Shown in pieces: positions 32,113 through 42,034 of a stretch of DNA of 45,952 bases. Location: positions 1 to 45,952 of the forward strand of contig CAZUVR010000034.1 of the NCBI GenBank assembly GCA_964623815.1, read 5' to 3'. The translations under genes were made by a program, and so were the position numbers. This DNA comes from Chroococcopsis sp964623815. Its GTDB lineage: Bacteria; Cyanobacteriota; Cyanobacteriia; Cyanobacteriales; Microcystaceae. The notes under the pieces are model-generated. The model saw only the letters and a program-made list of their open reading frames with translations. It was not told where the DNA came from and did not search any database. The number at the start of each line of letters is the position of its first letter. The first letter of the stretch is position 1.

Positions 32113-33882
32113 TCAGAATAAATTTAACAGAACCGAGAAGAGAATCGTATTAGTAGGTCGATCGCCCCCATCCGGATTAATATCGACTAGGGGGATACCG
32201 AAATCGACTCGGGCAGAAAAACGATCGCCCCCCTGCAACAATAACCCCATACCCAACGCGGCTAGAGTTTGAGGATTAGGGTTAGGATTACCCCCGCTAT
32301 TCCAACCAGTGGCGAAATCGAGAAAAGGAGCCAGTTGTAGGGTGCCTTGAATCGCTGCAATCTTCAAAACTGGAAATCTCACCTCGGCGGAAGCAAACCA
32401 ACCGTTATCAGTTACAAGAACATCTTGAGCATAACCCCTGACGCTGTTAAAGCCGCCTATACCGAACTGTTCCGAGGGAAAAAGAGCGTCGTTAGCGATT
32501 TGTATATTACTCCTGAGTAGAAACAAGTTTTCCGGTGCGAAAAAATACACCCACTGAAATTGACCGCGCCAGGTTAAAAACTTACTATCGGGGATAGTAT
32601 AAACCCCCGGAATCTGCTCATTGATGGTGGAAGCCAGAAAATCTAAGCCGACGCTGAACTCCGAGCGTAGGGCAATAACAGAATCAGCACTCTGCCGCGT
32701 CCAATCCGTCAAAAAACGCAGGGCGAAGACGCGGGCCCGGCCATCGTCATCGGCACCGAAGGAAAGCGGGAAGGGCTGCCCTAATACAAAAGATTGTGTC
32801 TCCTGCCAGAAAGCGGTGATACCGAAGGCTAATTCTTGATAGGATTGGCTTCTCTGGTCGATGCTACGGATAACCGGCTGACGGAATTGCACTTCATAGG
32901 TACTGGAATAGGAGGCAATATCTAACTCGTTAAAAGGTGCCTCGATTACCTGATTGGCCTGGTAGGAATAAGTAAAAGCGATCGTGCCATCGTAAGGATT
33001 AACTGGCAACCTATAGGAAAAATCTACCAGATTACTGCCGTCCGTATTGAGATAGGTAACATCTACTCTATCCCCCCAACCCGTTAGATTAGCCTCGCTA
33101 ATTTGAGTACCTCGCTCAAAACTACCGATGCTAGGGGGACGATAATTATCGGCGATTAACTGCCAACTAAACGTATCAGCTTCCGTAATCTCGATTTCTA
33201 AAATACTTTCTCCCGGACGTGAACCGGCAATCAGAGAACTAGATACCCGCTCTATAACTGGATCGATTTGCAATAATTGTAAAGCCTCTTGAAGGCGATT
33301 AATATTTAAAGGTTTCGTGGCGGCTAATTCTAAACGGGAACGGATATAAGCGGGCTTTAAGCGGGAACCTTTAGCGGGAATCACCCGTATCTCGCTTAAC
33401 TGCCCTTCGATGATTTCCACTTCCACGACTCCCCTGCCTTTTTTTCTGGTAGCTTCGGGAATAGAGATAATCGCCCCGGAAGTGACATAACCGGCATCGG
33501 CGTAGATACGGGCCACATCAGAAGCTACCTGCAGCAGACGCGACAGGGAAACAGATTTTCGCGTTAAATCTTTCGTAGTAATGGCTAACTCAGACGACCT
33601 AAAGGCGGTGTTACCGATGAATTTAAACTCGGTGACGAAAATAGTTTCCTCGGCGTTAGGAAGTTCGATAGGAGGTGTTAGCGGGATTGGAGGTGAAAGG
33701 GGTTTTTCTGGCGGCTTCGGTGGTAGGGAGTCTTCCGGTAAAGGGGGTAAAGGACGAGGGGGAATAACATCGGGGCGGGGAAGTTGCACGATTTCCGTAG
33801 TCGGCATCGGGACTGATAGAAAGTTGGGTCGACTATCGGTTTCGGTGATAGCGATACTCGCTAAGGTTGCTAAAATTAACAT
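32113..33882 (-). CDS. Two-partner secretion outer-membrane transporter (TpsB; ShlB/FhaC/HecB)
   Basis: A 589-residue protein. A proline-rich region (PRPDVIPPRPLPPLPEDSLP) follows the N terminus. A ShlB-type POTRA domain comes next (FVTEFKFIGNTAFRSSELA to VVEVEIIEGQLSEIRV), with a second POTRA around PAYIRSRLELAATKPLN. The rest is a beta barrel with the L6-like VRGYAQD (GGFNSVRGY) and a C-terminal aromatic residue (LLNLF) expected for Bam insertion. It should export the two TpsA proteins encoded divergently next to it. The signal peptide is short (MLILATLASIAI) and lacks basic residues; an in-frame TAA upstream rules out a longer start. The kptA gene follows. Confidence 0.92.
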   Translation of the reverse strand: MLILATLASIAITETDSRPNFLSVPMPTTEIVQLPRPDVIPPRPLPPLPEDSLPPKPPEKPLSPPIPLTPPIELPNAEETIFVTEFKFIGNTAFRSSELAITTKDLTRKSVSLSRLLQVASDVARIYADAGYVTSGAIISIPEATRKKGRGVVEVEIIEGQLSEIRVIPAKGSRLKPAYIRSRLELAATKPLNINRLQEALQLLQIDPVIERVSSSLIAGSRPGESILEIEITEADTFSWQLIADNYRPPSIGSFERGTQISEANLTGWGDRVDVTYLNTDGSNLVDFSYRLPVNPYDGTIAFTYSYQANQVIEAPFNELDIASYSSTYEVQFRQPVIRSIDQRSQSYQELAFGITAFWQETQSFVLGQPFPLSFGADDDGRARVFALRFLTDWTRQSADSVIALRSEFSVGLDFLASTINEQIPGVYTIPDSKFLTWRGQFQWVYFFAPENLFLLRSNIQIANDALFPSEQFGIGGFNSVRGYAQDVLVTDNGWFASAEVRFPVLKIAAIQGTLQLAPFLDFATGWNSGGNPNPNPQTLAALGMGLLLQGGDRFSARVDFGIPLVDINPDGGDRPTNTILFSVLLNLF

Positions 33883-33950
33883 TCTCTCTACACCCCTCGG
33901 TTAGACTCACTGTTATGCTAATTAAAGCAAGCTTTAGGGAATAAAACACT

Positions 33951-34151
33951 ATGAGAAATCGTATTTTTACAGCTATTGTCTACAAGGAAGATGATATGTA
34001 CATTGCTGAGTGTCCCGAAGTTGGAACAGTAGACCAAGGAGAAACGATCGAGCAAGCCCTCGCTGGTTTGAAAGAAGCTACACGGCTTTATCTACAGGAA
34101 TTTCCCTTTTGCTTTGCTTTATTTATAAAAAATAATTTATTATTATCGTGA
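33951..34151 (+). CDS. HicB-like antitoxin-fold protein, altered C terminus
   Basis: A 66-residue protein with the HicB-type partial RNase-H fold: FTAIVYKEDDMYIAECPEVG, TVDQGETIEQALAGLKEA and TRLYLQEFP. Small cyanobacterial HicB proteins then continue with about a dozen polar residues; here the reading frame goes into a Phe- and Leu-rich tail (FCFALFIKNNLLLS) that looks like spacer DNA. No HicA toxin (usually about 80 residues, before or after HicB) is found next to it, so it is an orphan or remnant. Its TGA overlaps the GTG start of the first TpsA gene by four bases, which may couple their translation. Confidence 0.65.
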   Translation: MRNRIFTAIVYKEDDMYIAECPEVGTVDQGETIEQALAGLKEATRLYLQEFPFCFALFIKNNLLLS

Positions 34152-37100
34152 AAAAAATATCGCCAGAAATTAATCAGATAATACCGTTAAAAGCTATTGT
34201 TTTTACTGGCTTATTTTTCTCTGTTTATCTAATTTATAAGCCTGTAAAAGCGCAGATAATACCCGATAATAGTCTCGGTGCGGAGCGTTCCCTAGTCGTT
34301 CCCGATGTACAAATTAACGGGATTAACAGCGATCGCATTGAAGGTGGTGCGGTGCGCGATAGTAATCTCTTTCACAGCTTTGAAGATTTCAATATCAATG
34401 AGGGGAGAGGTGCCTACTTCGCTAACCCCGCATCTATAACTAATATTTTCACCCGTGTTACTGGCGTTAACCCTTCATCGATTTTAGGAACTTTGGGAGT
34501 ATTGGGAAACGCTAATCTTTATCTTATTAATCCTAATGGTATTTTCTTCGGCCCCGATGCCCGACTCGATTTAAGGGGTTCTTTATTTGCTACTACTGCT
34601 AGCGCTCTAATTTTTCCCGATGGTAGCGAGTACAACGCCAGAAATCCCGCCGCGCCCCCCTTATTAACGGTTAACGTGCCGCAACCGGTAGGGCTACGTT
34701 TTCAGGGACAGGAGGGGATAATCACCAATGCGGCTGACTTAACAGTATCTTCCGGACAAACCCTAAGTCTGTCCGGCTCCCGCGTGACGATGACGGGAAA
34801 TATAACCGCACCAGGAGGAAGGGTAGAAATACTAGGAACGGAATCGATCGCTCTGTTAGAAAATGCTATGGTTGACGTTTCCGCCCCCGATGGTGGTGGA
34901 ACCGTTTTAATCGGCGGAGATTTTCAGGGAGGACAGAGCCAGGTTCCCAATGCGAAACGAACTTATATAGATAGTAATGTTTTTATCAATGCGGATGCTC
35001 TCATCAATGGCAACGGTGGCAGAGTGGTTATTCGGGCAGATGAGGTAACAGGATTCTACGGAACTATTAGTGTTAGGGGCGGAATAAGATTAGGCAATGG
35101 GGGGCAGGTGGAGATATCTGGTAAAGAACATCTACTCTTTCGAGGAATTGTAAGTGCCGGCGCGAGTAAGGGTTTGCCTGGAACTTTATTATTAGATGCG
35201 AAGGATATTGTTATCGCCGATGGAAGTACTGACCAAGAGGAGGAAACGGATACATTTGCAGGTAATAATCCCGATTTAGCAGCATCTATTCTCACTATGC
35301 CCCTCGCCGAGATTGATGATACACCACCGACAACTATTTATGAATTCGAGTTAGAGGACTTACCGAGTAATATTATCCTTCAGGCAAGTAATAATATTAC
35401 TCTACAAAATTTAACCGACGATCGCTTAGATTTAGCCCCAAGTCTTGGAGTTATCATTTTTAAGGCCGATGCCGATGGCAATGGTAGAGGAGATTTCGTC
35501 ATGGATGATATTGCCGATATTATGTTTACTGCAGGGCGAAATATTACGATTTCCGGGGCAAATTTGGCGATCGGCAATATTATTACTACTTCACCGGTAC
35601 TCAATAGCGGCTCGATCGATCTCAACGCCACCAATAACGTTAAGATCACCGGTCTCGTCAATAATTCGATTTTCAAAGGTGAAGCTGGTGCAATTAATGC
35701 GACGGGTAAATCTGTTGTTATCACCGATGGCGGTCAAATTAATTCCTCTGTACTCAACTCGGGTGATGAAGTTGAAGCTCGTGCGATTAACGTGATGGGT
35801 AAATCTGTTATTGTTCAGGATGGCACCAGGCGTAGTTTTTTTGTTCCAGGTATGGGTAACTACTCTGGTGTTAATAATGGTGGAGCCATTAATATTAAGG
35901 CACGGGAATCGATCGAAATCTCCGGTGAAGCCAGGCCAAATTTAAGAAGTGCGATCGGTAGTCTGGTTGACAAGGGGGCAATTGGAAACGCAGGCGATAT
36001 TAATATTGAAACCCGCTCACTACACATCAAAAATGGGGCTTCGATCGTTACAAGTACCTTAGGCGATGGGAATACCGGAGCGATTTCGATTATTGCCGCT
36101 GACTCTATCGAACTTTCAGGCGGGAGTAGTAAAGGGGCTGAGAGTTTAATTCAAAGTTTGGTCGATCGAGAAGCAAATGGCAATTCAGCGGGAATTACCT
36201 TAAATACTCGTATCCTTTCCCTAAAGGATGGAGCCTTAATAGGCACCGGAGTAGAAGGAACCGGAAATAGTGGGGCGATTTCTATTACCGCCACCCATGC
36301 CATTACCCTAGAGGGAGAAAGCAATCAAAACTTTGGCAGTAGGATCGCTACCAGTATTTTAGCCAGGGGGCGAGGAACTGGAGGAACTATTACGATCGAT
36401 ACCCGCTTTCTTTCGGTTAAAGATGGAGGTTTCATCGCTGCGAGTACTGCTGGGACAGGGAATGGGGGAACGGTTTCTATTACCGCCGCCGATGCCATTA
36501 CCCTAGAGGGGGGACACAGCGAAGCATCTGTCAGTTCTATTGCCAACCAAGTGATCGTGGGAGGTAAGGGAAATGCAGGAGAAATTACGATTAATACAGA
36601 TTTTCTTTCTCTCAAAGGTGAGGCCTCTATAAGCACGAGTAGTCGAGGCGAGGGTGACGCTGGATCGATTGTTATTAATGCGCGTAATGGGGTTACTCTG
36701 CAGGGAAGCAATAGGGAAGGTAGAAAAGGTCTTTATAGTCAAGTCCATCCCAGCGCTGTAGGAAACGCAGGAGGAATTACGATCAATACTCCCTCCCTTT
36801 CCTTAGTGGATGGAGCCGTTGTTTCTGTTGAAACCGCAGGTAAAGGTAATGGGGGTAATATTTCTATCTCGGCCTGGACGCTAGAGCTAAATAACGGTAG
36901 TGTATTCAGCACCAATACAGCTACCGATTTTAATGCCGGTAATATTACTTTAAATATAAGAGATAGTTTTATAGCTACGGGAAATAATACTGGCGTATTT
37001 GCCGATACAACTGTTAACGCGATCGGTAATGGGGGCAATATATTAATAAATTCTGGGCAGATTATCTTATCTGAAGGCGCTACCGTTTCCGTTGATAATT

Positions 37101-37786
37101 TAGGGAGGGGAATCGGTGGAAATATTGATATTTACAGCAAAGATTTAAATCTCAATAACGCCACAATCACTGGGCAAACTTCCAGTAATAGGGGAGGGAA
37201 TATTTCTATTAACATAGACAATATCCTCCGCTTAAGAAATAATAGCCAAATTTCTGCGACCGCAGGAACTGCTGGTGCGGGTGGTGATGGAGGCAATATT
37301 AACATTGATAGTAGATTTATCCTCGCCGTTCCATCTGAAAATAGTGATATTAGTGCCAATGCTTTTCTCGGTAAAGGTGGCAATATTTTGATTAATTCTG
37401 AAGCAATTCTAGGAATTGAGTTTAGAGAAACACCTACGAATTATAGTGATATTACCGCTAGTTCACAGTTTGGCTTAGCTGGAATCGTGGCGATTAATAG
37501 CCCAACCACCGATCTTAATCAAGGGTTAGCGGGTTTATCAGAACAGGTAGTGAATACGGAAATAATTATAGGTTGCGATGTAGCGGCTACCAGTGCGACT
37601 GCTTTTTATAATCTGGGTAGGGGCGGGATAGAAGTAAGCCCTGATGATTTATTCTCAGAAAATTTAAGCGATGAATGGATAGGTTTAAATTCTCGATTTG
37701 ATGATTTATCTTCGCTTCAACATGGTTTAGATAGACAATTTATAAAAATAAACTTAGCTCATTGTTCGTCACAAAAACATGAATAA
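34148..37786 (+). CDS. TpsA exoprotein 1 (filamentous haemagglutinin N-terminal domain)
   Basis: 1212 residues, GTG start. A signal peptide (IVFTGLFFSVYLIYK, cleaved near VKA|QI) is followed by the TPS domain, about residues 35-290. This has the hallmark IINPNGI-like motif NLYLINPNGIFFGPDARLDL and FHSFEDFNINEGRGAYFANP, which the TpsB partner recognises. A long right-handed beta-helix follows, built from about 20-residue turns of the type GNGGxIxIxTxxLxLxDGAxI. It ends with a family-typical C-terminal segment (GCDVAATSATAFYNLGRGGI) and no membrane anchor, so it is released or surface-bound. Possible roles are adhesion or contact with other cells, unproven. It overlaps the second TpsA gene by eight bases. 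Confidence 0.93.
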   Translation: MKKISPEINQIIPLKAIVFTGLFFSVYLIYKPVKAQIIPDNSLGAERSLVVPDVQINGINSDRIEGGAVRDSNLFHSFEDFNINEGRGAYFANPASITNIFTRVTGVNPSSILGTLGVLGNANLYLINPNGIFFGPDARLDLRGSLFATTASALIFPDGSEYNARNPAAPPLLTVNVPQPVGLRFQGQEGIITNAADLTVSSGQTLSLSGSRVTMTGNITAPGGRVEILGTESIALLENAMVDVSAPDGGGTVLIGGDFQGGQSQVPNAKRTYIDSNVFINADALINGNGGRVVIRADEVTGFYGTISVRGGIRLGNGGQVEISGKEHLLFRGIVSAGASKGLPGTLLLDAKDIVIADGSTDQEEETDTFAGNNPDLAASILTMPLAEIDDTPPTTIYEFELEDLPSNIILQASNNITLQNLTDDRLDLAPSLGVIIFKADADGNGRGDFVMDDIADIMFTAGRNITISGANLAIGNIITTSPVLNSGSIDLNATNNVKITGLVNNSIFKGEAGAINATGKSVVITDGGQINSSVLNSGDEVEARAINVMGKSVIVQDGTRRSFFVPGMGNYSGVNNGGAINIKARESIEISGEARPNLRSAIGSLVDKGAIGNAGDINIETRSLHIKNGASIVTSTLGDGNTGAISIIAADSIELSGGSSKGAESLIQSLVDREANGNSAGITLNTRILSLKDGALIGTGVEGTGNSGAISITATHAITLEGESNQNFGSRIATSILARGRGTGGTITIDTRFLSVKDGGFIAASTAGTGNGGTVSITAADAITLEGGHSEASVSSIANQVIVGGKGNAGEITINTDFLSLKGEASISTSSRGEGDAGSIVINARNGVTLQGSNREGRKGLYSQVHPSAVGNAGGITINTPSLSLVDGAVVSVETAGKGNGGNISISAWTLELNNGSVFSTNTATDFNAGNITLNIRDSFIATGNNTGVFADTTVNAIGNGGNILINSGQIILSEGATVSVDNLGRGIGGNIDIYSKDLNLNNATITGQTSSNRGGNISINIDNILRLRNNSQISATAGTAGAGGDGGNINIDSRFILAVPSENSDISANAFLGKGGNILINSEAILGIEFRETPTNYSDITASSQFGLAGIVAINSPTTDLNQGLAGLSEQVVNTEIIIGCDVAATSATAFYNLGRGGIEVSPDDLFSENLSDEWIGLNSRFDDLSSLQHGLDRQFIKINLAHCSSQKHE

Positions 37787-40700
37787 ATTAAAATTAACAA
37801 AGTCAAATAATAGAAAAAGTCAATTATTCTTGGCTGGATTGATAGCATATTTTAGTTTAATTTCTAGCTCTGTAAAAGCGCAAATCGTACCCGATAATAC
37901 TCTCGGCGCAGATCGCTCCCTGGTGATTCCAAATGTACAAATTAACGGAATAACAAGCGATCGCATAGAAGGCGGTGCGGTGCGCGGTAGTAATCTTTTT
38001 CACAGCTTTGAAGATTTCAATATTAATGAGGGTAGAGGTGCCTACTTCGCTAACCCCGCATCCATTATTAATATTTTCACCCGCGTTACAGGCGTTAACC
38101 CTTCCTCGATTTTAGGAACTTTGGGAGTATTAGGAAACGCCAATCTATACCTAATCAATCCTAATGGTATTTTCTTCGGCCCCGATGCCCGACTCGATTT
38201 AAGGGGTTCTTTATTTGTTACTACGGCTAGCGCTCTCATTTTCCCCGATGGTAGCGAGTATAGTGCCAGAAACCCCGTCGCGCCCCCATTATTAACGGTT
38301 AACGTGCCGCAACCGGTAGGGCTGCGTTTTCAAGGACAGGAGGGGATGATTACCAACGCGGCGGATTTAAAAGTAGCTTCTAGACAAACCCTGAGTCTGT
38401 CTGGTGCCGATGTGAGAATGACCGGAAATATGACGGCCTCGGGGGGCAGAATAGAGTTAATCGGCTCTCAATCCGTAGCCTTATTAAACAACGCCAAAAT
38501 AGATGTGTCCGCCGATGACGGGGGCGGCAGCGTTTTTATCGGCAGTGATGGGGTAATATCCGGGAAACGAACCTATATAGGTAATAACGTGAGCATCAAC
38601 CTGAATGCTATCGTCAACGGCAACGGAGGCAGGGCGGTAGTGTCGGCGGATGAAGTAACGGCATTCTACGGTACTATCACCGCTACAGGAGGAGCCGAGT
38701 CGGGTGATGGGGGCAGGATGGAAATCTCTGGGAAACAACACCTCATATTTAGAGGCAATTTGAATACAGCGATAGTTAACGGCCTATCTGGTACTTTATC
38801 CCTAAACTCTGCTAATATTCTCATCGCCAGTGGCAGTGATAACTCCGGCGGTGGGGGAAGTACATCCGGGCCGAATAATGCCCAAATCGGCACCATTCTT
38901 AATTCACCTGTGAGCGAGGTGATTAATATCTTTCCCGCTACCGTCTATGAATCGGCTTTAGAAAGATTACCGGGAGATACCAATATTGTCCTCGGGGCGG
39001 GCAATAATATTACTCTGGAAAATTTAAGAGATAATCGTTTAAATTTAGCCTCTGGTAAAGGCATTATCACTATCAGGGCTGATGTTGATAAAGATGGCGC
39101 AGGCAATTTCGTCATGGCCGATAGGGAAGATACTATCTTCGCTAACGGGAGAAATACACAAGTTTCGGGAGTGGATTTATTTATCGGCAGTCTCAACACC
39201 TCCCGCGATGTACCCACGTCGAGGCCGCCGAGAGATAGCGGCTCCCTTACTCTCAACGCCACCGGGGATATAAATATTCAAGGTAGTGTGGATACTTCTG
39301 CTTTCTTCGGCTCCGGCGGAGGGATTGAAGTTCAAGCCCGCTCTATTTTTCTGGGCGACGGAGGAAGAATTACCGCCTCGGTGTTAGCCGGGCCAGGTAA
39401 CGGGGGCAATATTAATATTAACGCCCGAGAGTCGATCGAGCTTTCAGGGCGAAACCGCAGAGATAGAGCGAGCGCCATACTCACCGGCGGCTCTTTTAGC
39501 GGCACTGGAAACTCGGGGGATATTACCATTAATACGGGTTTTCTTACTCTTAAAGACGGTGCCAGTATCTCTAATAGCGTCTTTATGCTTGAATCCGGTG
39601 CAATGCAACAAGTAGGCAGAGCGGGTACAATCTCGATTAACGCCCGGGATGGGATTACTCTAGAAGCACCCGAGGCTACCCGGCAGGAACTTTTTACCCG
39701 CATTACCAGCGAAGGGCCGATTATGGCTCAGGGTATGCCCGGAGAGATTAAGATTAATACGCCCTCTCTTAACCTAAAAGATGGTTCGACCATAAGTACC
39801 CTGACATACAGCGACGGCGACGGGGGAACTATATCGATTCATACCGGTTCTCTTTCTCTAACCGGCAGAGCTAGTATTGTTTCCACCACTTCCTGGAAGG
39901 GAAACGCCGGGTTAATTGTTATCAACGCTCAAGATAATATTTCTCTGCAGGGGCAAGATAATAACCGTGTCGGCATTTTTAGCGAAACAGCTTTTGGGGC
40001 GGAGGGGTTAGCCGGAGAAATCACCATTAACACCAACTCCCTTTCTGTCTTAGATGGGGCGCGAATCAGCACGGCTACTGATGGCCTCGGGGATGCGGGA
40101 GTTATCAATATAGTTTCTAGCGATAAAATCACTCTCGCCGGGAAGAATAGTGAGGGGGTTGGCAGTAGCATCCTCAGCGCAGTTAATTCTCGGGCTACCG
40201 GTAACAGTCAGGGAATTAAAATCACCGCCGGTACTCTTTCGGTTAGTGATGGAGCCTTTATCTCGGCTGAAACCGCAGGTAAAGGTAACGCTGGTAATAT
40301 CCTCATCCGGGCTAACAGATTAGATATGAGCGACGGCGGTAGATTACGCGTGAATACAACCACTGATTTTAATGCTGGTGATATTACTTTAAATATAAGC
40401 GATCGTCTTTCTCTCTCCGGCACCGATACCGGACTATTTGCCCAAACTCAGGGCGCGGGGAAAGCGGGTAACATTACCATCAATAGCCCAGAAGTTATAC
40501 TTGATAGTTCTGCCTCCATTTCCGCTTTTACCGAGGGGAGTGGTAATAGTGGCACGATTACGGTGAATGCGCCCCGAGCGGTGCTACTGTCAGATAGTAG
40601 TCAATTAACGGTAGCAACTAGCGGAGGCGGTAAACCAGGCGATATTAATATTACTACGGCGGAGCTGACGATCGGTAAAGACGCACAAATCAGCGCCACT

Positions 40701-42029
40701 TCTACCGTCACCTCTACCAATACCGAAACCGGTGGCAGTATAAGCATCAACGCGTCTCGACTCAATCTCACCGGCAAACTGGGCATTTTTGCCGAAACGC
40801 AAGGGGTAGCCCCAGCCGGTACTCTCAACCTTCAACCCGATAACGATAAACCTAACTTAGACATTGATTTTACCGACACGGCGATTATCTCGGCTTCTAC
40901 CACCTCTAGCGGCAGGGGAGGGGATATAAACATCAGCGCACCGGAAACAATCAATATCAGGGGGGAGGGTAAAATCACTGTAGATACCACCGGGGCTGGA
41001 AACGCCGGTAATATCAACCTCACTGGCAAGACTTTAAATCTCAGGGATTCAACAATTACCGCCAGTACATCCGGCGGAAATGGGGGGAGTATTAATATAT
41101 CTGGGGATAACCTCAACCTCGCTCAAGGCAGTCAAATCCGGACAACTACATCGGGAAACAGCAACGCCGGTGATATTAGCTTAAGGATAAAAGATAGCTT
41201 TAGCGCTTCTGGCAATAATACAGGTATATTTGCAGATACGGTGGTTAACGCTCTCGGTAACGGAGGCAATATATTTATCAATTCCGGGCTTTTGCTTTTA
41301 TCGGAAAATGCGATCGTTTCTGTTGATAACTTAGGTATAGGCGTAGGGGGAAATATCAATATTTATACGAATAATTTAGCTTTGAATAACGCAAAAATAA
41401 CCGGACAAACCGCTAGTAACACTGGCGGTAATATCACGATGTTCATAAATAATATTCTGGCTTTGCGGAATGGTAGTAATATTTCTACCACTGCGGGAAC
41501 TGCGGGAGCAGGAGGAGACGGAGGTAATATTAAAATCGATAGTCGATTTATCCTGGCTATTCCCTCAGAGAATAGCGATATTAGTGCCAATGCTTTTCTC
41601 GGTAATGGCGGCAATATTTTTATTAATACTGAAGGAATATTAGGTATTAATTTTCGAGAAGCAGAGACTATTCTAAGCGATATTACCGCTAGTTCAGAAT
41701 TCGGATTAGCGGGGATAGTAGCGATTAATAACCCGAATACAGATCCGAATCAGGGTTTAGTCAGTCTACCGCAACAATCAGTAGATATTAAAATCGTCTC
41801 TGGTTGTGATTTTAATCGGGGAGCTGCATCAGCTTTTTATAATTTGGGGCGGGGAGGAATTGCCGATAATCCAGGGGGTTTATTCTCAGGAGATATTGGT
41901 GAGGATTGGCTACCTTTGAATTCTGTTAGTGAGGGGGGAGGGTTTATATATGAACCCAAAAATTTAAGGTTGGGCGCTAAGTGCTGGGATTTGGAACCAC
42001 AGAGACACAAAGAACACAGAGGAGGTTAA
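37779..42029 (+). CDS. TpsA exoprotein 2 (filamentous haemagglutinin N-terminal domain)
   Basis: 1416 residues, ATG start overlapping the first TpsA stop by eight bases. The signal peptide (FLAGLIAYFSLISSSVKA) and the TPS domain (VQINGITSDRIEGGAVRG, the same NPNGIFFGPDARLDL) are nearly identical to the first protein. So are about 250 residues near the C terminus, including TAGTAGAGGDGGN and SRFILAIPSENSDISANAFL. The middle beta-helix is different and longer. The last ten or so residues, EPQRHKEHRGG, are encoded by a dispersed repeat. This repeat also carries the ribosome binding site of the next gene. It should use the same TpsB. A tandem duplication followed by divergence of the middle is the simplest history. 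Confidence 0.93.
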   Translation: MNKLKLTKSNNRKSQLFLAGLIAYFSLISSSVKAQIVPDNTLGADRSLVIPNVQINGITSDRIEGGAVRGSNLFHSFEDFNINEGRGAYFANPASIINIFTRVTGVNPSSILGTLGVLGNANLYLINPNGIFFGPDARLDLRGSLFVTTASALIFPDGSEYSARNPVAPPLLTVNVPQPVGLRFQGQEGMITNAADLKVASRQTLSLSGADVRMTGNMTASGGRIELIGSQSVALLNNAKIDVSADDGGGSVFIGSDGVISGKRTYIGNNVSINLNAIVNGNGGRAVVSADEVTAFYGTITATGGAESGDGGRMEISGKQHLIFRGNLNTAIVNGLSGTLSLNSANILIASGSDNSGGGGSTSGPNNAQIGTILNSPVSEVINIFPATVYESALERLPGDTNIVLGAGNNITLENLRDNRLNLASGKGIITIRADVDKDGAGNFVMADREDTIFANGRNTQVSGVDLFIGSLNTSRDVPTSRPPRDSGSLTLNATGDINIQGSVDTSAFFGSGGGIEVQARSIFLGDGGRITASVLAGPGNGGNININARESIELSGRNRRDRASAILTGGSFSGTGNSGDITINTGFLTLKDGASISNSVFMLESGAMQQVGRAGTISINARDGITLEAPEATRQELFTRITSEGPIMAQGMPGEIKINTPSLNLKDGSTISTLTYSDGDGGTISIHTGSLSLTGRASIVSTTSWKGNAGLIVINAQDNISLQGQDNNRVGIFSETAFGAEGLAGEITINTNSLSVLDGARISTATDGLGDAGVINIVSSDKITLAGKNSEGVGSSILSAVNSRATGNSQGIKITAGTLSVSDGAFISAETAGKGNAGNILIRANRLDMSDGGRLRVNTTTDFNAGDITLNISDRLSLSGTDTGLFAQTQGAGKAGNITINSPEVILDSSASISAFTEGSGNSGTITVNAPRAVLLSDSSQLTVATSGGGKPGDINITTAELTIGKDAQISATSTVTSTNTETGGSISINASRLNLTGKLGIFAETQGVAPAGTLNLQPDNDKPNLDIDFTDTAIISASTTSSGRGGDINISAPETINIRGEGKITVDTTGAGNAGNINLTGKTLNLRDSTITASTSGGNGGSINISGDNLNLAQGSQIRTTTSGNSNAGDISLRIKDSFSASGNNTGIFADTVVNALGNGGNIFINSGLLLLSENAIVSVDNLGIGVGGNINIYTNNLALNNAKITGQTASNTGGNITMFINNILALRNGSNISTTAGTAGAGGDGGNIKIDSRFILAIPSENSDISANAFLGNGGNIFINTEGILGINFREAETILSDITASSEFGLAGIVAINNPNTDPNQGLVSLPQQSVDIKIVSGCDFNRGAASAFYNLGRGGIADNPGGLFSGDIGEDWLPLNSVSEGGGFIYEPKNLRLGAKCWDLEPQRHKEHRGG
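41996..42024. repeat. Dispersed repeat, copy B, inside the tpsA2 stop region
   Basis: Twenty-seven of 29 bases match copy A at 6513-6541 (start ACCACAGAGACACA, end ACACAGAGGAG). It encodes the C terminus of the second TpsA protein and its last bases (GAGGAGG) form the ribosome binding site for the CHAT gene. Confidence 0.7.
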
Positions 42030-42034
42030 TTTTG

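Noticed and set aside
34148..42029. Many long minus-strand frames opposite the two TpsA genes
   Set aside because: They mirror the repetitive beta-helix codons of the real genes and show Pro/Leu-rich antisense composition.
41981..42034. Earlier GTG start for the CHAT protein
   Set aside because: The added residues come from the dispersed repeat and would precede the signal peptide; the ATG at 42035 has a proper ribosome binding site.
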